A stretch of 64,000 nt of DNA, taken from NCBI RefSeq assembly GCF_020097835.1, contig NZ_CP083666.1, forward strand, positions 2,604,001 to 2,668,000, given 5' to 3'. This DNA is from Haloprofundus halobius (GTDB lineage Archaea > Halobacteriota > Halobacteria > Halobacteriales > Haloferacaceae). The notes beneath the pieces were generated by a model. That model was not told where the DNA came from and made no database searches. It saw only the letters and a list, made by a program, of their open reading frames with translations. Below are positions 1 through 7,809 of this stretch, in pieces; the stretch's first letter is position 1; the number at the start of each line of letters is the position of its first letter. A program made the translations under genes and the position numbers.

Positions 1-546
1 CACGACCGCGAAGCTCTCTGTCTCTCCGACAGATCCATCCCAAGTTACTGTCCCCTCTGGGAGCACGAACAGAGCCGGAAGCGACGTATCATCAACAACA
101 TCGTTCAGCACATCCCCAGAAGAGAGATACACGACGTTATTTATCTGCTCTACATCTATCCCTGACGCATCGTCAGGAAGTGTGTAGATACCATCGTCAT
201 CATCGTCAGAGAAGGCACCGCCAGACGGCCACTCGGTTTCGGTCTCTCCTCCGAGAGTGAGCGACTCGGTATGAACGCCCGCGAGCGGGTCATCTTCTGT
301 CCCAACCGTTCCCGATCCCGAAGATTGCGCCCGAACAGGTCCGGTCGAGGCCTTCAGCGCTGCCGAACTCGCCGAGTATCCCAGCGCCACCAGCCCGATC
401 GCCTTCAGCGCCTCTCGACGAGACAGTCCCATCCTCTCGAACCACGACACCGACACTTCGTTTCCGTCGCTGTCCGTGGTCGCCAGCTCGTCGCCGACGA
501 TCTCTCGAATCTGTGCTTCTTGCTCCTCGGAGAACCGAGAACTCAT
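1..546 (-). CDS. Tat-type exported protein, C-terminus beyond window
   Basis: Open frame read from the ATG at 546 leftwards to the window edge without a stop, about 182 codons visible. Residues 1-40 are charged, followed by SRREALKAIG and a short hydrophobic stretch ending in VRAQS, which looks like a twin-arginine signal set unusually deep in the protein. After it comes an acidic region with runs such as DDDDDG, then IDVEQINNVVYLSSGD and LPEGTVTWDG, repeats of the kind seen in beta-rich surface or spike proteins. It is the last visible gene of a minus-strand group. Export is supported by the motif; a spike or surface role is inference and the family is unrecognised. Confidence 0.7.
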   Translation of the reverse strand, partial: MSSRFSEEQEAQIREIVGDELATTDSDGNEVSVSWFERMGLSRREALKAIGLVALGYSASSAALKASTGPVRAQSSGSGTVGTEDDPLAGVHTESLTLGGETETEWPSGGAFSDDDDDGIYTLPDDASGIDVEQINNVVYLSSGDVLNDVVDDTSLPALFVLPEGTVTWDGSVGETESFAVV

Positions 547-633
547 ACTACACTACAGACCGGGAGAAATGCAGGTAACAGTAGCGTGACGGCCCGTTAC
601 GACCGGTTACGAGTTTTGGAGGGCCGAAGGAGA

Positions 634-900
634 TCAGTACCCGCGCTGCGCGATGGCCACCCGAATCACGGTCGCGAGAACCGCGATGCCGATGACGCCG
701 ATTACCGTTGTCAGGGGGACCCAGACGAGCGTTACCTCCGCGAGTCGGTCCAGCGGTCCCATCGAGAACGTGCCGTCCTGGACCAACGAACTCTCTGCTG
801 CCTTCTCCGCCAACACCGACAGAATCGTCGGCGCGAAGAGGAAGAACACGAACGCAGCGAACAGCGTACTGATGATCTGCGTGATTCGGCGCAGCACCAT
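634..900 (-). CDS. Small two-helix membrane protein (virus-like module)
   Basis: 88 aa starting MVLRRITQII. Two hydrophobic segments are visible: residues about 8-30 (STLFAAFVFFLFAPTIL) and about 58-83 (VWVPLTTVIGVIGIAVLATV). The start ATG shares one base with the stop codon of the preceding gene, so the two are translationally coupled. There is no recognisable family. Small two-helix proteins encoded next to a long helical protein are common in haloarchaeal virus and provirus genomes, which is the basis for placing it in a mobile module; that placement is inference. Confidence 0.65.
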   Translation of the reverse strand: MVLRRITQIISTLFAAFVFFLFAPTILSVLAEKAAESSLVQDGTFSMGPLDRLAEVTLVWVPLTTVIGVIGIAVLATVIRVAIAQRGY

Positions 901-1184
901 CAGGCCCCACCTCTCGCCGACTGGTACACCGCAGCGCCGAAGACGAACAGCGCGACGAGAACCATCGTCACCGTCGGCATCCCGTCTTGCGCCTGGACGA
1001 TGTACCCGAGACCTTCCTCGGCCTCGACGCTGTACCGGACGTCCTCGTTTCGGTCTTCGGCGTTGTCCTGGAGCGTGCTGAACAGCGGCGCAACCCACAC
1101 GAGCGTCGCGCCGACAATGACGATCGTGATTAGCGCGATCATCAGCTGGTAGGACATCTGCCCGCGTTCGTCACGCCGGAACAT
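900..1184 (-). CDS. Small membrane protein with archaellin/pilin-like N-terminus
   Basis: 94 aa. The N-terminus MFRRDERGQ followed by a hydrophobic helix (SYQLMIALITIVIVGATLVW) resembles the charged-plus-hydrophobic class III signal of haloarchaeal archaellins and pilins, where cleavage follows DERG. A second hydrophobic helix lies at about 70-90, which archaellins do not have. Its start overlaps the stop of the long upstream gene by one base and its own stop overlaps the next start by one base. It is therefore part of one transcript. It could be a virion membrane protein or a pilin-like subunit; the function is unknown. Confidence 0.65.
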   Translation of the reverse strand: MFRRDERGQMSYQLMIALITIVIVGATLVWVAPLFSTLQDNAEDRNEDVRYSVEAEEGLGYIVQAQDGMPTVTMVLVALFVFGAAVYQSARGGA

Positions 1185-3091
1185 CAGAACTCGACCTCCA
1201 TCGCCGCGTCGAGATCGGCGTCGACACCGCCGAAGTCGACCTCGGGCAGGTCGCCGACGTCGCCTGCAACGTCCTCGACGCTGGCGACGGGATTCTCGAA
1301 CTCGTCGGAGAAGAGCCGTCCCAGACGTGCGAGTTTGGCCTCGATGTCCGGTTCGTCCTTTCGCTCGAAGTCCGGGTCGCGTGGAATGCGGTCGACGGGC
1401 TCGCGGAGCGTTGGTTCACGGAGTGTCGGCTCTCTCGGGTCGCGAAACTCCGGCGGAACCTCGGTCGGTGTCTCCAGTATTCGGTCCATCTCGGTGTCGA
1501 CTCGAACGTCGGTTTCGATTTCTGGGAGTTCGAAGACGTCCTCCTCGATTCGGAGGTCAGTATCCGGAATCGTGTCGATATCCGGAATCTCTTCGATCAG
1601 TTCGTCGATGCCGACTTCGGTCTCGACGTCGAGTCCCGTGTCCAACGCCTCGTCGAGTCGGACCTCCGTTTCCTCGACGACATCGAGGAGTCCCTGGACT
1701 TCGCTGTCCGCAGCACGTTCAGAGAGTTCGAGGTCTTCCTTGACGCCCCGAACATTCGAGTCCCCGTCGAGGAACATCTGCTGAGCCTGCTCGATTCGAG
1801 CTTCTGCGCCCTCGATGAGCCGTCCGACGGGGCCTGCGCTCTCCTGTCCGGGTTCGACGCCGACCGCTCCGGGAGTCGCCTCTGACTCGTCGGAGCGCCG
1901 CTGTGGAACATCTCGATTCCGGAGGTCACGAGGGTCGAGTTCCGAGCCCTGAGACTCGCTTCTTCCCGTCTCTTGGAAGTCGCCCGGCTGTGCTTCGGGT
2001 TCTGGGTCCGACTCTCGGTAACGTCGACTCGGTGCGTTGCTCCGCCCCTCGCGGCCGATACGCCGACCGGGAGAGCCGGGGCGGGGGTCGTTCCTCGGAT
2101 TACGCGCGTTGCGTGCGATCCGGTTGTTCGACTCCTGCATCAGGCGCAGGGCTTCGTCAACTTCCGGATTCCCGGTCGACCGCCGACTACTACCGCTCTG
2201 AGTACGTCGGCCACTCGAGCGCTGTCGGCCTGCAGACGATCGGCTTCGTCCCGCCCCAACCTGTGCCCGGTCGTCTCGCGCGAATCGTCTCGCGTTGTCG
2301 ACTGCACGCTGAACGACGTCATTGCTTACGAACCGTCCACCGGCGTCCCGAACGCGGCCCGCTGCGTCGACGCGGAGGTCGCGCAGGTTCGGCGTCCCTC
2401 CACGTTGGACACGACGGCCACCGCGGTAGACGCCTCGACCGACTGCTCGAACCGCTTCCTCACCGGGCTGAATCGCGTACCGCGCAGCCATCGATCCACG
2501 AGTACCGCCGACCGCACGAGCACCACGAACAGCACCGTATCCTCCGGCGAGAGAGCCGGTGAGTTGCGAACCGACTGCGACGGGGTTACTTTCCGCTGCC
2601 AGCGCGAATCTCGATCCGAGGAGTGCCCCTTGGCCCGCTGCCTCGCCGGCGCGTCGCTGCACTTCATCGATGTTTCCGCGTCCTGCAGGACCCGCTACGT
2701 ACGCTCCCGTTTCGCCGATCTCCTTGAGGTCGCTCGCGATGCCAGGGGCGTTGAACAGTTCGCCTGCGCCGATGAGTGCGTTCTCCATCACGCGCTCGCC
2801 GGTCGTCGCCGGCTTCGTCGGGTCGTAAACCTGCGAGAAGTCCGCGTCTCTACCGGACACGAGGTTACGCAGTTCCCGACCCACACGGAATGCTGCAGCG
2901 GCAGGGTTCCTGTCGGTATACTCGCGCGCACCGACTGCGGTAGTGTCGCTGAACGCCTCAGAGCCACGGTTGAGGTAGTCCTCGACGCGCCACGACTCAT
3001 AGCTCTCTTCGGGTCGCGTGTCGACCAGGAGAGAGTCGTCGTCGCCGTCCCGCTTCTCGGCCAGCTCGCGAGCGGTGATTTGGGTGAACAT
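1184..3091 (-). CDS. Long low-complexity protein with truncated rhodanese-like N-terminus
   Basis: 635 aa. Residues 1-36 read like the start of a rhodanese domain (ITARELAEKRDGDDDSLLVDTRPEESYESWRV), but the catalytic Cys loop and the rest of the fold never follow. Residues about 60-230 are Ala/Gly-rich and helical. Residues about 230-410 are Arg/Ser/Gly-rich and disordered. Residues about 420-600 are very acidic with repeated short motifs (DVETEV, DTIPDTDLRIEEDVFELPEIETDVRV, TLREPTLREP). This architecture suits a structural protein of a virus-like element more than an enzyme. It is first in a four-gene minus-strand unit; an AT-rich promoter-like stretch lies at about 3115-3130. No family is recognised beyond the N-terminus. 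Confidence 0.7.
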   Translation of the reverse strand: MFTQITARELAEKRDGDDDSLLVDTRPEESYESWRVEDYLNRGSEAFSDTTAVGAREYTDRNPAAAAFRVGRELRNLVSGRDADFSQVYDPTKPATTGERVMENALIGAGELFNAPGIASDLKEIGETGAYVAGPAGRGNIDEVQRRAGEAAGQGALLGSRFALAAESNPVAVGSQLTGSLAGGYGAVRGARAVGGTRGSMAARYAIQPGEEAVRAVGRGVYRGGRRVQRGGTPNLRDLRVDAAGRVRDAGGRFVSNDVVQRAVDNARRFARDDRAQVGAGRSRSSAGRQRSSGRRTQSGSSRRSTGNPEVDEALRLMQESNNRIARNARNPRNDPRPGSPGRRIGREGRSNAPSRRYRESDPEPEAQPGDFQETGRSESQGSELDPRDLRNRDVPQRRSDESEATPGAVGVEPGQESAGPVGRLIEGAEARIEQAQQMFLDGDSNVRGVKEDLELSERAADSEVQGLLDVVEETEVRLDEALDTGLDVETEVGIDELIEEIPDIDTIPDTDLRIEEDVFELPEIETDVRVDTEMDRILETPTEVPPEFRDPREPTLREPTLREPVDRIPRDPDFERKDEPDIEAKLARLGRLFSDEFENPVASVEDVAGDVGDLPEVDFGGVDADLDAAMEVEF

Positions 3092-3112
3092 CGGCGTGTT
3101 AGTAATGTACAG

Positions 3113-3130
3113 TCTTGTAATTTTTTAATC
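3113..3130 (-). promoter_or_regulatory. AT-rich promoter of the minus-strand virus-like unit
   Basis: The minus strand reads ATTAAAAAATTAC here, about 26-30 bases before the start of the 635-aa gene at 3091. This is the usual archaeal TATA-box distance for a leaderless or nearly leaderless transcript. It is the most AT-rich stretch between this unit and mcm. Confidence 0.45.
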
Positions 3131-3217
3131 ATTATCTCGGGCGTGTCCGCGTCACACAGTTATCACTTCCACCCCAAGGCGATACTTCTTACACGGAGAG
3201 GGCCTAAGCTTGCGTCA

Positions 3218-5323
3218 ATGGCGCAGGCATCGAACCAGGAGTTGACCGAGCGGTTCATCCAGTTCTACCGCAATTACTATCGGGACCGCATCGGCCAGCT
3301 CGCCCAGAACTACCCCAACGAGCAACGTTCGCTCTACATCGACTACGACGACCTCTACACCTTCGATCCGGACCTCGCCGACGACTACCGCTCGCACCCC
3401 GAGCAGATGCAGGAGTACGCCGAGGAAGCCCTCCGCCTCTACGACCTCCCCGCCGACGTCAGTCTCGGGCAGGCGCACGTCCGCCTCGACGGCCTACCGG
3501 AGAGCATCGCGATCCGCGGCATCCGCGTCCACGACGACCACGTCGGCAAGATGGTGAGCGTGCAGGGAATCGTCCGCAAAGCGACCGACGTCCGACCGAA
3601 AGTGACGCAGGCGGCCTTCGAGTGCCAGCGCTGCGGCACGATGACGCACATCCCGCAGTCCGACAGCAGTTTCCAGGAACCGCACGAGTGCCAGGGCTGC
3701 GAACGCCAAGGCCCCTTCCGTGTCAACTTCGACCAGTCGGAGTTCATCGACTCCCAGAAACTCCGCGTCCAGGAGAGTCCCGAGGGACTCCGGGGCGGCG
3801 AGACGCCCCAGAGCATCGACATCAACGTCGAAGACGACATCACCGGCAAGGTGACCGCCGGCGACCACGTCACGATGACGGGCGTGCTCCACATCGAACA
3901 GATGAAGAACGGCCAGGAGAAGTCGCCCATCTTCGACCTCTACATGGACGGCGTCTCGGTGACCATCGAGGACGAGGAGTTCGAGGATATGGACATCACC
4001 GAGGAGGACAAAGAGGAGATAATCGAACTCTCCTCGCATCCGGACATCTACGACGAGATGGTCGCCTCCGTCGCGCCCGCCATCTACGGCTACGAGAAGG
4101 AGAAACTCGCGATGATTCTCCAACTGTTCTCGGGCGTCACGAAGCACCTCCCGGATGGGTCACGGATTCGAGGGGACCTCCACATGCTCCTGATAGGCGA
4201 CCCTGGTACGGGCAAATCGCAGATGCTTTCGTACATTCAAAATATCGCACCAAGGTCAGTTTACACATCAGGAAAAGGGAGTTCCAGTGCAGGGTTGACC
4301 GCCGCCGCCGTCCGCGACGACTTCGGCGACGGCCAGCAGTGGACGCTCGAAGCGGGCGCGCTCGTGCTCGCCGACAAGGGAATTGCAGCTGTCGACGAAC
4401 TGGACAAAATGAGGCCGGAAGATCGTTCAGCCATGCACGAGGCGCTCGAACAGCAGAAGATTTCGGTGTCGAAGGCGGGCATCAACGCGACGCTCAAATC
4501 CCGGTGTTCGCTGCTCGGCGCGGCGAACCCCAAGTACGGCCGGTTCGACCAGTACGAACCCATCGGCGAGCAGATAAACCTCGAACCGGCGCTCATCTCC
4601 CGGTTCGACCTCATCTTTACCGTCACCGACCAACCCGACCCCGAGCACGACGGCAAACTGGCCGACCACATCCTGCAGACGAACTACGCGGGGGAGTTGA
4701 ACACCCAGCGGACGAACCTCACCACCTCGAACTTCACCCAGCAGGAAGTCGACGACGTGACCGAAGAGGTCGCTCCCGAGATCGAGGCGGACCTGCTCCG
4801 GAAGTACATCGCGTACTCGAAGCGCAACTGCTTCCCGACGATGACCGACGTGGCGATGGCGACGATTCGGGAGTTCTACGTCGACCTCCGGGCGAAAGGC
4901 GCCGACGAGGACGCGCCGGTCCCGGTCACCGCCAGAAAACTGGAGGCGCTCGTTCGCCTCGCGGAGGCGAGCGCGCGCATCCGCCTCTCCGACACCGTCG
5001 ACGAGGAGGACGCAGACCGGGCGGTCGAACTCGCGCGTTCGACCCTCCAAGATATCGGCGTCGATCCCGAAACCGGACAGTTCGACGCCGACGTAGTCGA
5101 GACGGGGCAGTCGAAGACCCAGCGCGACCGGAAGATGAACCTCCGCAAACTCATCAGCGACATCGAGGGCGAGTACGACGGCGGCGCGCCCGTGGAGGTC
5201 ATCCTCGAGGAGGCCGAGGAGAAACTCGGCATCGGCGAGCAGAAGGCCGAGAAGGAGATAGAAGGTCTCAAACGAAAGGGCGAACTGTACGAACCGACGC
5301 AGGGTCACCTCCGGACGACGTAA
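3218..5323 (+). CDS. mcm: Replicative DNA helicase MCM
   Basis: 701 aa, the usual haloarchaeal length with no intein. MCM forms the hexameric 3'-5' helicase at the replication fork. The N-terminal domain has a C4 zinc finger (C136-x2-C139, then the ECQGC pair near 160). The AAA+ core has Walker A GDPGTGKS at about 327-334, Walker B with the VDELDKM motif at about 391-397, and the arginine finger in SRFDLIF near 461. A C-terminal winged helix follows (DGGAPVEVILEEAEEKLG). The ATG at 3218 starts the MAQASNQELTERF N-terminus; the long open frame upstream is antisense to another gene and is ignored. Codon usage is anomalous at about 4190-4302 and 4380-4440. Confidence 0.97.
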   Translation: MAQASNQELTERFIQFYRNYYRDRIGQLAQNYPNEQRSLYIDYDDLYTFDPDLADDYRSHPEQMQEYAEEALRLYDLPADVSLGQAHVRLDGLPESIAIRGIRVHDDHVGKMVSVQGIVRKATDVRPKVTQAAFECQRCGTMTHIPQSDSSFQEPHECQGCERQGPFRVNFDQSEFIDSQKLRVQESPEGLRGGETPQSIDINVEDDITGKVTAGDHVTMTGVLHIEQMKNGQEKSPIFDLYMDGVSVTIEDEEFEDMDITEEDKEEIIELSSHPDIYDEMVASVAPAIYGYEKEKLAMILQLFSGVTKHLPDGSRIRGDLHMLLIGDPGTGKSQMLSYIQNIAPRSVYTSGKGSSSAGLTAAAVRDDFGDGQQWTLEAGALVLADKGIAAVDELDKMRPEDRSAMHEALEQQKISVSKAGINATLKSRCSLLGAANPKYGRFDQYEPIGEQINLEPALISRFDLIFTVTDQPDPEHDGKLADHILQTNYAGELNTQRTNLTTSNFTQQEVDDVTEEVAPEIEADLLRKYIAYSKRNCFPTMTDVAMATIREFYVDLRAKGADEDAPVPVTARKLEALVRLAEASARIRLSDTVDEEDADRAVELARSTLQDIGVDPETGQFDADVVETGQSKTQRDRKMNLRKLISDIEGEYDGGAPVEVILEEAEEKLGIGEQKAEKEIEGLKRKGELYEPTQGHLRTT

Positions 5324-5324
5324 G

Positions 5325-5603
5325 ATGGACCGCATCTCCGCGCTTCGGAACGTCGAGGAAGCGCTTCGGGCGTTCGAAGACGGCGAGGTTGACCTCGCAA
5401 CGGCCGAAAGACGGGTCGTCGCGGTGCTTCGGACGTACGCCACCGAGTTCGAAGCCGACGGCCTCTCTGCGTACCGCGCGCGCGGCGACGACCGGGCCGA
5501 CGGACTCGTCGTCGTCGCCGACTCCGAGAGTGCGGCTAGAGAGCGCGTCCGAGCACTTCTCGACGAGGAGGTCGCGTTCGAAATCGCGCTGGTCGAGCGA
5601 TAG
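5325..5603 (+). CDS. Small haloarchaeal conserved protein, operon partner of mcm
   Basis: 92 aa, starting one base after the mcm stop codon, so almost certainly cotranscribed with it. It is acidic and helical in its first half (RNVEEALRAFEDGEVDLATAERRVVAVLRTYATEF), with a short strand-rich end (GLVVVADSESAARERVRALLDEEVAFEIALVER). It has no cysteines or membrane segments. The coupling with mcm suggests a replication-linked role, but no function can be read from the sequence. It looks like a haloarchaeal-only family. Confidence 0.8.
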   Translation: MDRISALRNVEEALRAFEDGEVDLATAERRVVAVLRTYATEFEADGLSAYRARGDDRADGLVVVADSESAARERVRALLDEEVAFEIALVER

Positions 5604-5700
5604 CGGAGCAGGGCGGAGCAGGAGACCGAGGCGAGAGCGAGCAGACGGAGTCGAAGCCGTACGCGCCGAAGACCGGCGAGTGTCGGTGACAATACGTTAC

Positions 5701-5724
5701 AGATACGCAAACACTTTTGTATCT
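5701..5724. promoter_or_regulatory. Inverted repeat upstream of the RecA-fold-like gene
   Basis: AGATAC (5701-5706) and GTATCT (5719-5724) form a perfect 6-bp inverted repeat with a 12-base spacer. A third GATAC follows at about 5730. It lies 60-90 bases before the gene starting at 5788 and may be an operator. A related dyad with GATAC/GTATC cores precedes the next gene at 6416-6435. Confidence 0.35.
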
Positions 5725-5787
5725 TGCTCTGATACATCACCTGAGTAACTTGACAGGGAGCCGGTCGTGAAAGGAGACGTAGCTACG

Positions 5788-6393
5788 ATGGAGACGGTGT
5801 TCGAGGAGGCGTCGAGTGTCCTCCTTCTGTCCCCGTCGCTCGGGGAGGGCGAGAGTGACGCCTGCATCGACCTCCTGCATCCCGACGATGTCGAGAAGAA
5901 CGCGCTGTGGGTCTCGTACACGAAGTCGCCGGACGCACAACTGCGCCGGTGGCGGAACCACAGCGAGAGCCGTCCGGCGAACGTCGGCGTCGTCAGCGTC
6001 GGCGACTCGATGCGGTCGGTGAGCGCCGGGAACCCACAGAGCGCGAACCACGGGTCCGACGGCCTAGACCCCAGTATCGAGACGGTCACCAATCCCAACG
6101 ATCTCACCGGACTCGGAATCAGCATCACCGAACAGCTGACTCGCTGGCACAGCAACGACGCCCGGACCGTCGTCTGCGTCGACTCGCTGACGGCGATGCT
6201 GCAGTACGTCGACCGCCAGACCGCCTACGAGTTCCTCCACGTGCTCACGGGACGACTGTACGCCGCCGACGCCGTCGCACACTTCCACATGGACCCGGGT
6301 GCGCACGACGACCGGACCGTCGAGAGTATCGCGTCGCTCTGCGACGCCGTCGTCGAGCTCCGTGACGGCGAGCGACACATCAGGTGTCGCTGA
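5788..6393 (+). CDS. DUF7504/DUF835-like RecA-fold protein without Walker A
   Basis: 201 aa from the ATG at 5788, which has AGGAG 12 bases upstream; a GTG at 5767 in the same frame is possible. The pattern SSVLLLSPSLGEG, NVGVVSVGD, RTVVCVDSLTAMLQYVD and ADAVAHFHMDPGAHDDRTVESIASLCDAVVEL matches the core strands of the KaiC/RecA fold as found in the haloarchaeal DUF7504 group. The Walker B-like strand VVCVDSLT is kept, but there is no GxxxxGKT. Such proteins often sit near signalling genes; binding of ATP is doubtful. It is probably cytoplasmic. Confidence 0.75.
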   Translation: METVFEEASSVLLLSPSLGEGESDACIDLLHPDDVEKNALWVSYTKSPDAQLRRWRNHSESRPANVGVVSVGDSMRSVSAGNPQSANHGSDGLDPSIETVTNPNDLTGLGISITEQLTRWHSNDARTVVCVDSLTAMLQYVDRQTAYEFLHVLTGRLYAADAVAHFHMDPGAHDDRTVESIASLCDAVVELRDGERHIRCR

Positions 6394-6415
6394 CTCCGAA
6401 GGTTTTACTTTTAGA

Positions 6416-6435
6416 ACGGATACATCCGTATCCGT
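6416..6435 (+). promoter_or_regulatory. Dyad at the start of the 112-aa gene
   Basis: ACGGATAC (6416-6423) and GTATCCGT (6428-6435) form a perfect 8-bp inverted repeat with spacer ATCC. It lies directly after a TATA-like TTTTACTTTTA (about 6402-6412) and overlaps the GTG start at 6434. This is the expected place for a repressor site, or for a 5' hairpin on a leaderless messenger. Confidence 0.5.
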
Positions 6436-6772
6436 GCTGCTGGTCGTCACGTACTCACAGGCCGCGCGAGCGACGCTCCGGAACGTCTGCCGAAGCCACG
6501 AGACGACAGTCGTCAGACGGTTCGGCCGTGCGGCGCTGTTCGCGTCGACCGAACTAGGCGCCTTTCTCGCACTTCGGTTGCGCGCCAAACACGGCGGCGA
6601 CGTCCAACTGTCGCGGACCGAACCGTTCAACGAGTTCGCCGAGGTTGCAGCGGAGATACGCGAGGCCGCGACCGCCTACGAAGCCCGTAACTCGCCGAGC
6701 ACGCCGTACGCGAAGTTCGCTGCGGGGACCGACCACCCGAACACCGAGCAGATGCGCGGTCGAGAGTTGTGA
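6434..6772 (+). CDS. Small haloarchaeal conserved protein
   Basis: 112 aa from the GTG at 6434 (MLLVVTYSQAARATLRNVCRSHETTVVRRFGRAALF). The start is supported by the TATA-like box about 28 bases upstream and by the lack of another good start. The protein has a helix-strand pattern with an ELGAFLALRLRAKHGGDVQL segment and a less ordered tail. The last four bases (GTGA) overlap the start of the next gene, so the two are coupled. Family and function are not recognised; it appears restricted to haloarchaea. Confidence 0.75.
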   Translation: MLLVVTYSQAARATLRNVCRSHETTVVRRFGRAALFASTELGAFLALRLRAKHGGDVQLSRTEPFNEFAEVAAEIREAATAYEARNSPSTPYAKFAAGTDHPNTEQMRGREL

Positions 6773-7383
6773 AGGTCCGCGTCGGAACGTCGGTGTACCG
6801 AGGCCGGGCGGTCGACCTCCGAGCGGTGAGTCTCGCCCCGGAGACGGTGTACGAGGCCGTCTGCGCGGAGGCAGCCTCCGGACGAGTCGCCGTGGACTGC
6901 CCGACACCCCGAGTCGGACACGAAGCGCTGTGGCACGTCGACGACCCGTCCGGCGAGTCGTTGGTGCGGTCGCTGGAGGCGGCGGCGCGCTCGCGCGGGA
7001 TGACCGTCCCCGAGGATACCGAACGCGCGAGCGTAGAGACGACGCTCTCCGAGCTCGACGTTCCGGACGTGGAGACGGCCGAAGCCCGGAGACGCGTCGC
7101 CGATGTCGGAGACGACGAGACACGACTCAGAGAGCGCGTTGCCGCGTTGCGCGGCAAGATACAGGAGCGCCGGGAAGCAGAGCGGGACACGACCGAGGTG
7201 GGCCGAACGCTGACCGGGGCGTCGAAGACGGAGTTCGCACTCGCGGCGTACGTCGAGACGCACGAACCGGTCGAGGAACTGGCCGACGCGACGTCGGGCG
7301 AACTGACGCCCGCGACGAACGCGACGGTGGCCAAACGCGACGCGCTGGCGGAGACGATGAGCGACGCGAGCGAGTTCTTCTGA
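6769..7383 (+). CDS. Haloarchaeal conserved protein, coiled-coil C-terminus
   Basis: 204 aa from a GTG that overlaps the previous stop codon. The N-terminal half (MKVRVGTSVYRGRAVDLRAVS through TPRVGHEALWHV) is strand-rich. Residues about 75-150 form a long charged helix rich in Arg and Glu (ETAEARRRVADVGDDETRLRERVAALRGKIQERREAERDT), likely a coiled coil. It is coupled to the upstream 112-aa gene and lies in the same direction as mcm. No enzymatic motif is visible and the function is unknown. Confidence 0.75.
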   Translation: MKVRVGTSVYRGRAVDLRAVSLAPETVYEAVCAEAASGRVAVDCPTPRVGHEALWHVDDPSGESLVRSLEAAARSRGMTVPEDTERASVETTLSELDVPDVETAEARRRVADVGDDETRLRERVAALRGKIQERREAERDTTEVGRTLTGASKTEFALAAYVETHEPVEELADATSGELTPATNATVAKRDALAETMSDASEFF

Positions 7384-7451
7384 GCCGATATCCTCGGTGA
7401 GAAAGCCGTATTCACTTATTACAGTTTACAGTTGATAGGTAAAGGTCGCGT

Positions 7452-7778
7452 ATGCATTTGGACGAGAGTTCGTCAATCCCGTCGTATCTGGTCGACGAGG
7501 TGCTGTTTAGTGAGCCATCAGGATGGGTTCACGCGTCGGTCCAGTTCGCCAGCGCGCTGCTGTTCACCGGGATATACGTCTACTTCGGCGTTCTAGGTGA
7601 CGTCCCGTTCGACCCAGCGCTCTTTCTCGCCGTCGCCGCTTCGTTGTCCAGCCTTGCGGAATCGCTTCCGAAAGAGCGCCGACGGACGGCAGGGATGTTG
7701 CGTGTACTGGGGATTCTGGTGGCACTCGCCCTGATAGCTCTCGTGCTGCTGGCTCCCGAACACGTTCTACCCAGATAG
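7452..7778 (+). CDS. Small membrane protein, three probable helices
   Basis: 108 aa. Hydrophobic segments at about 25-48 (VHASVQFASALLFTGIYVYFGVL), 52-70 (PFDPALFLAVAASLSSLAE) and 82-104 (MLRVLGILVALALIALVLLA), with the KERRR loop between the last two probably cytoplasmic. It stands alone with a TATA-like ACTTATTAC at about 7412. There are no conserved polar residues inside the helices to suggest transport. The function is unknown. Confidence 0.7.
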   Translation: MHLDESSSIPSYLVDEVLFSEPSGWVHASVQFASALLFTGIYVYFGVLGDVPFDPALFLAVAASLSSLAESLPKERRRTAGMLRVLGILVALALIALVLLAPEHVLPR

Positions 7779-7809
7779 TCGTCCGTCTCGAAAGTTCGTT
7801 CAACTGTTT

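Noticed and set aside
1973-3217. Long open frame continuous with mcm upstream of 3218
   Set aside because: It is antisense to the 635-aa gene and lacks an MCM-like sequence; the conserved MCM N-terminus begins at 3218.
3092-3217. Replication origin next to mcm
   Set aside because: No cdc6/orc1 gene and no repeated origin-recognition boxes are visible in the AT-rich spacer.
3622-5748. 708-codon open frame inside mcm in another frame
   Set aside because: Arg/His-rich shadow typical of high-GC DNA, with no fold or motif, overlapping a certain gene.
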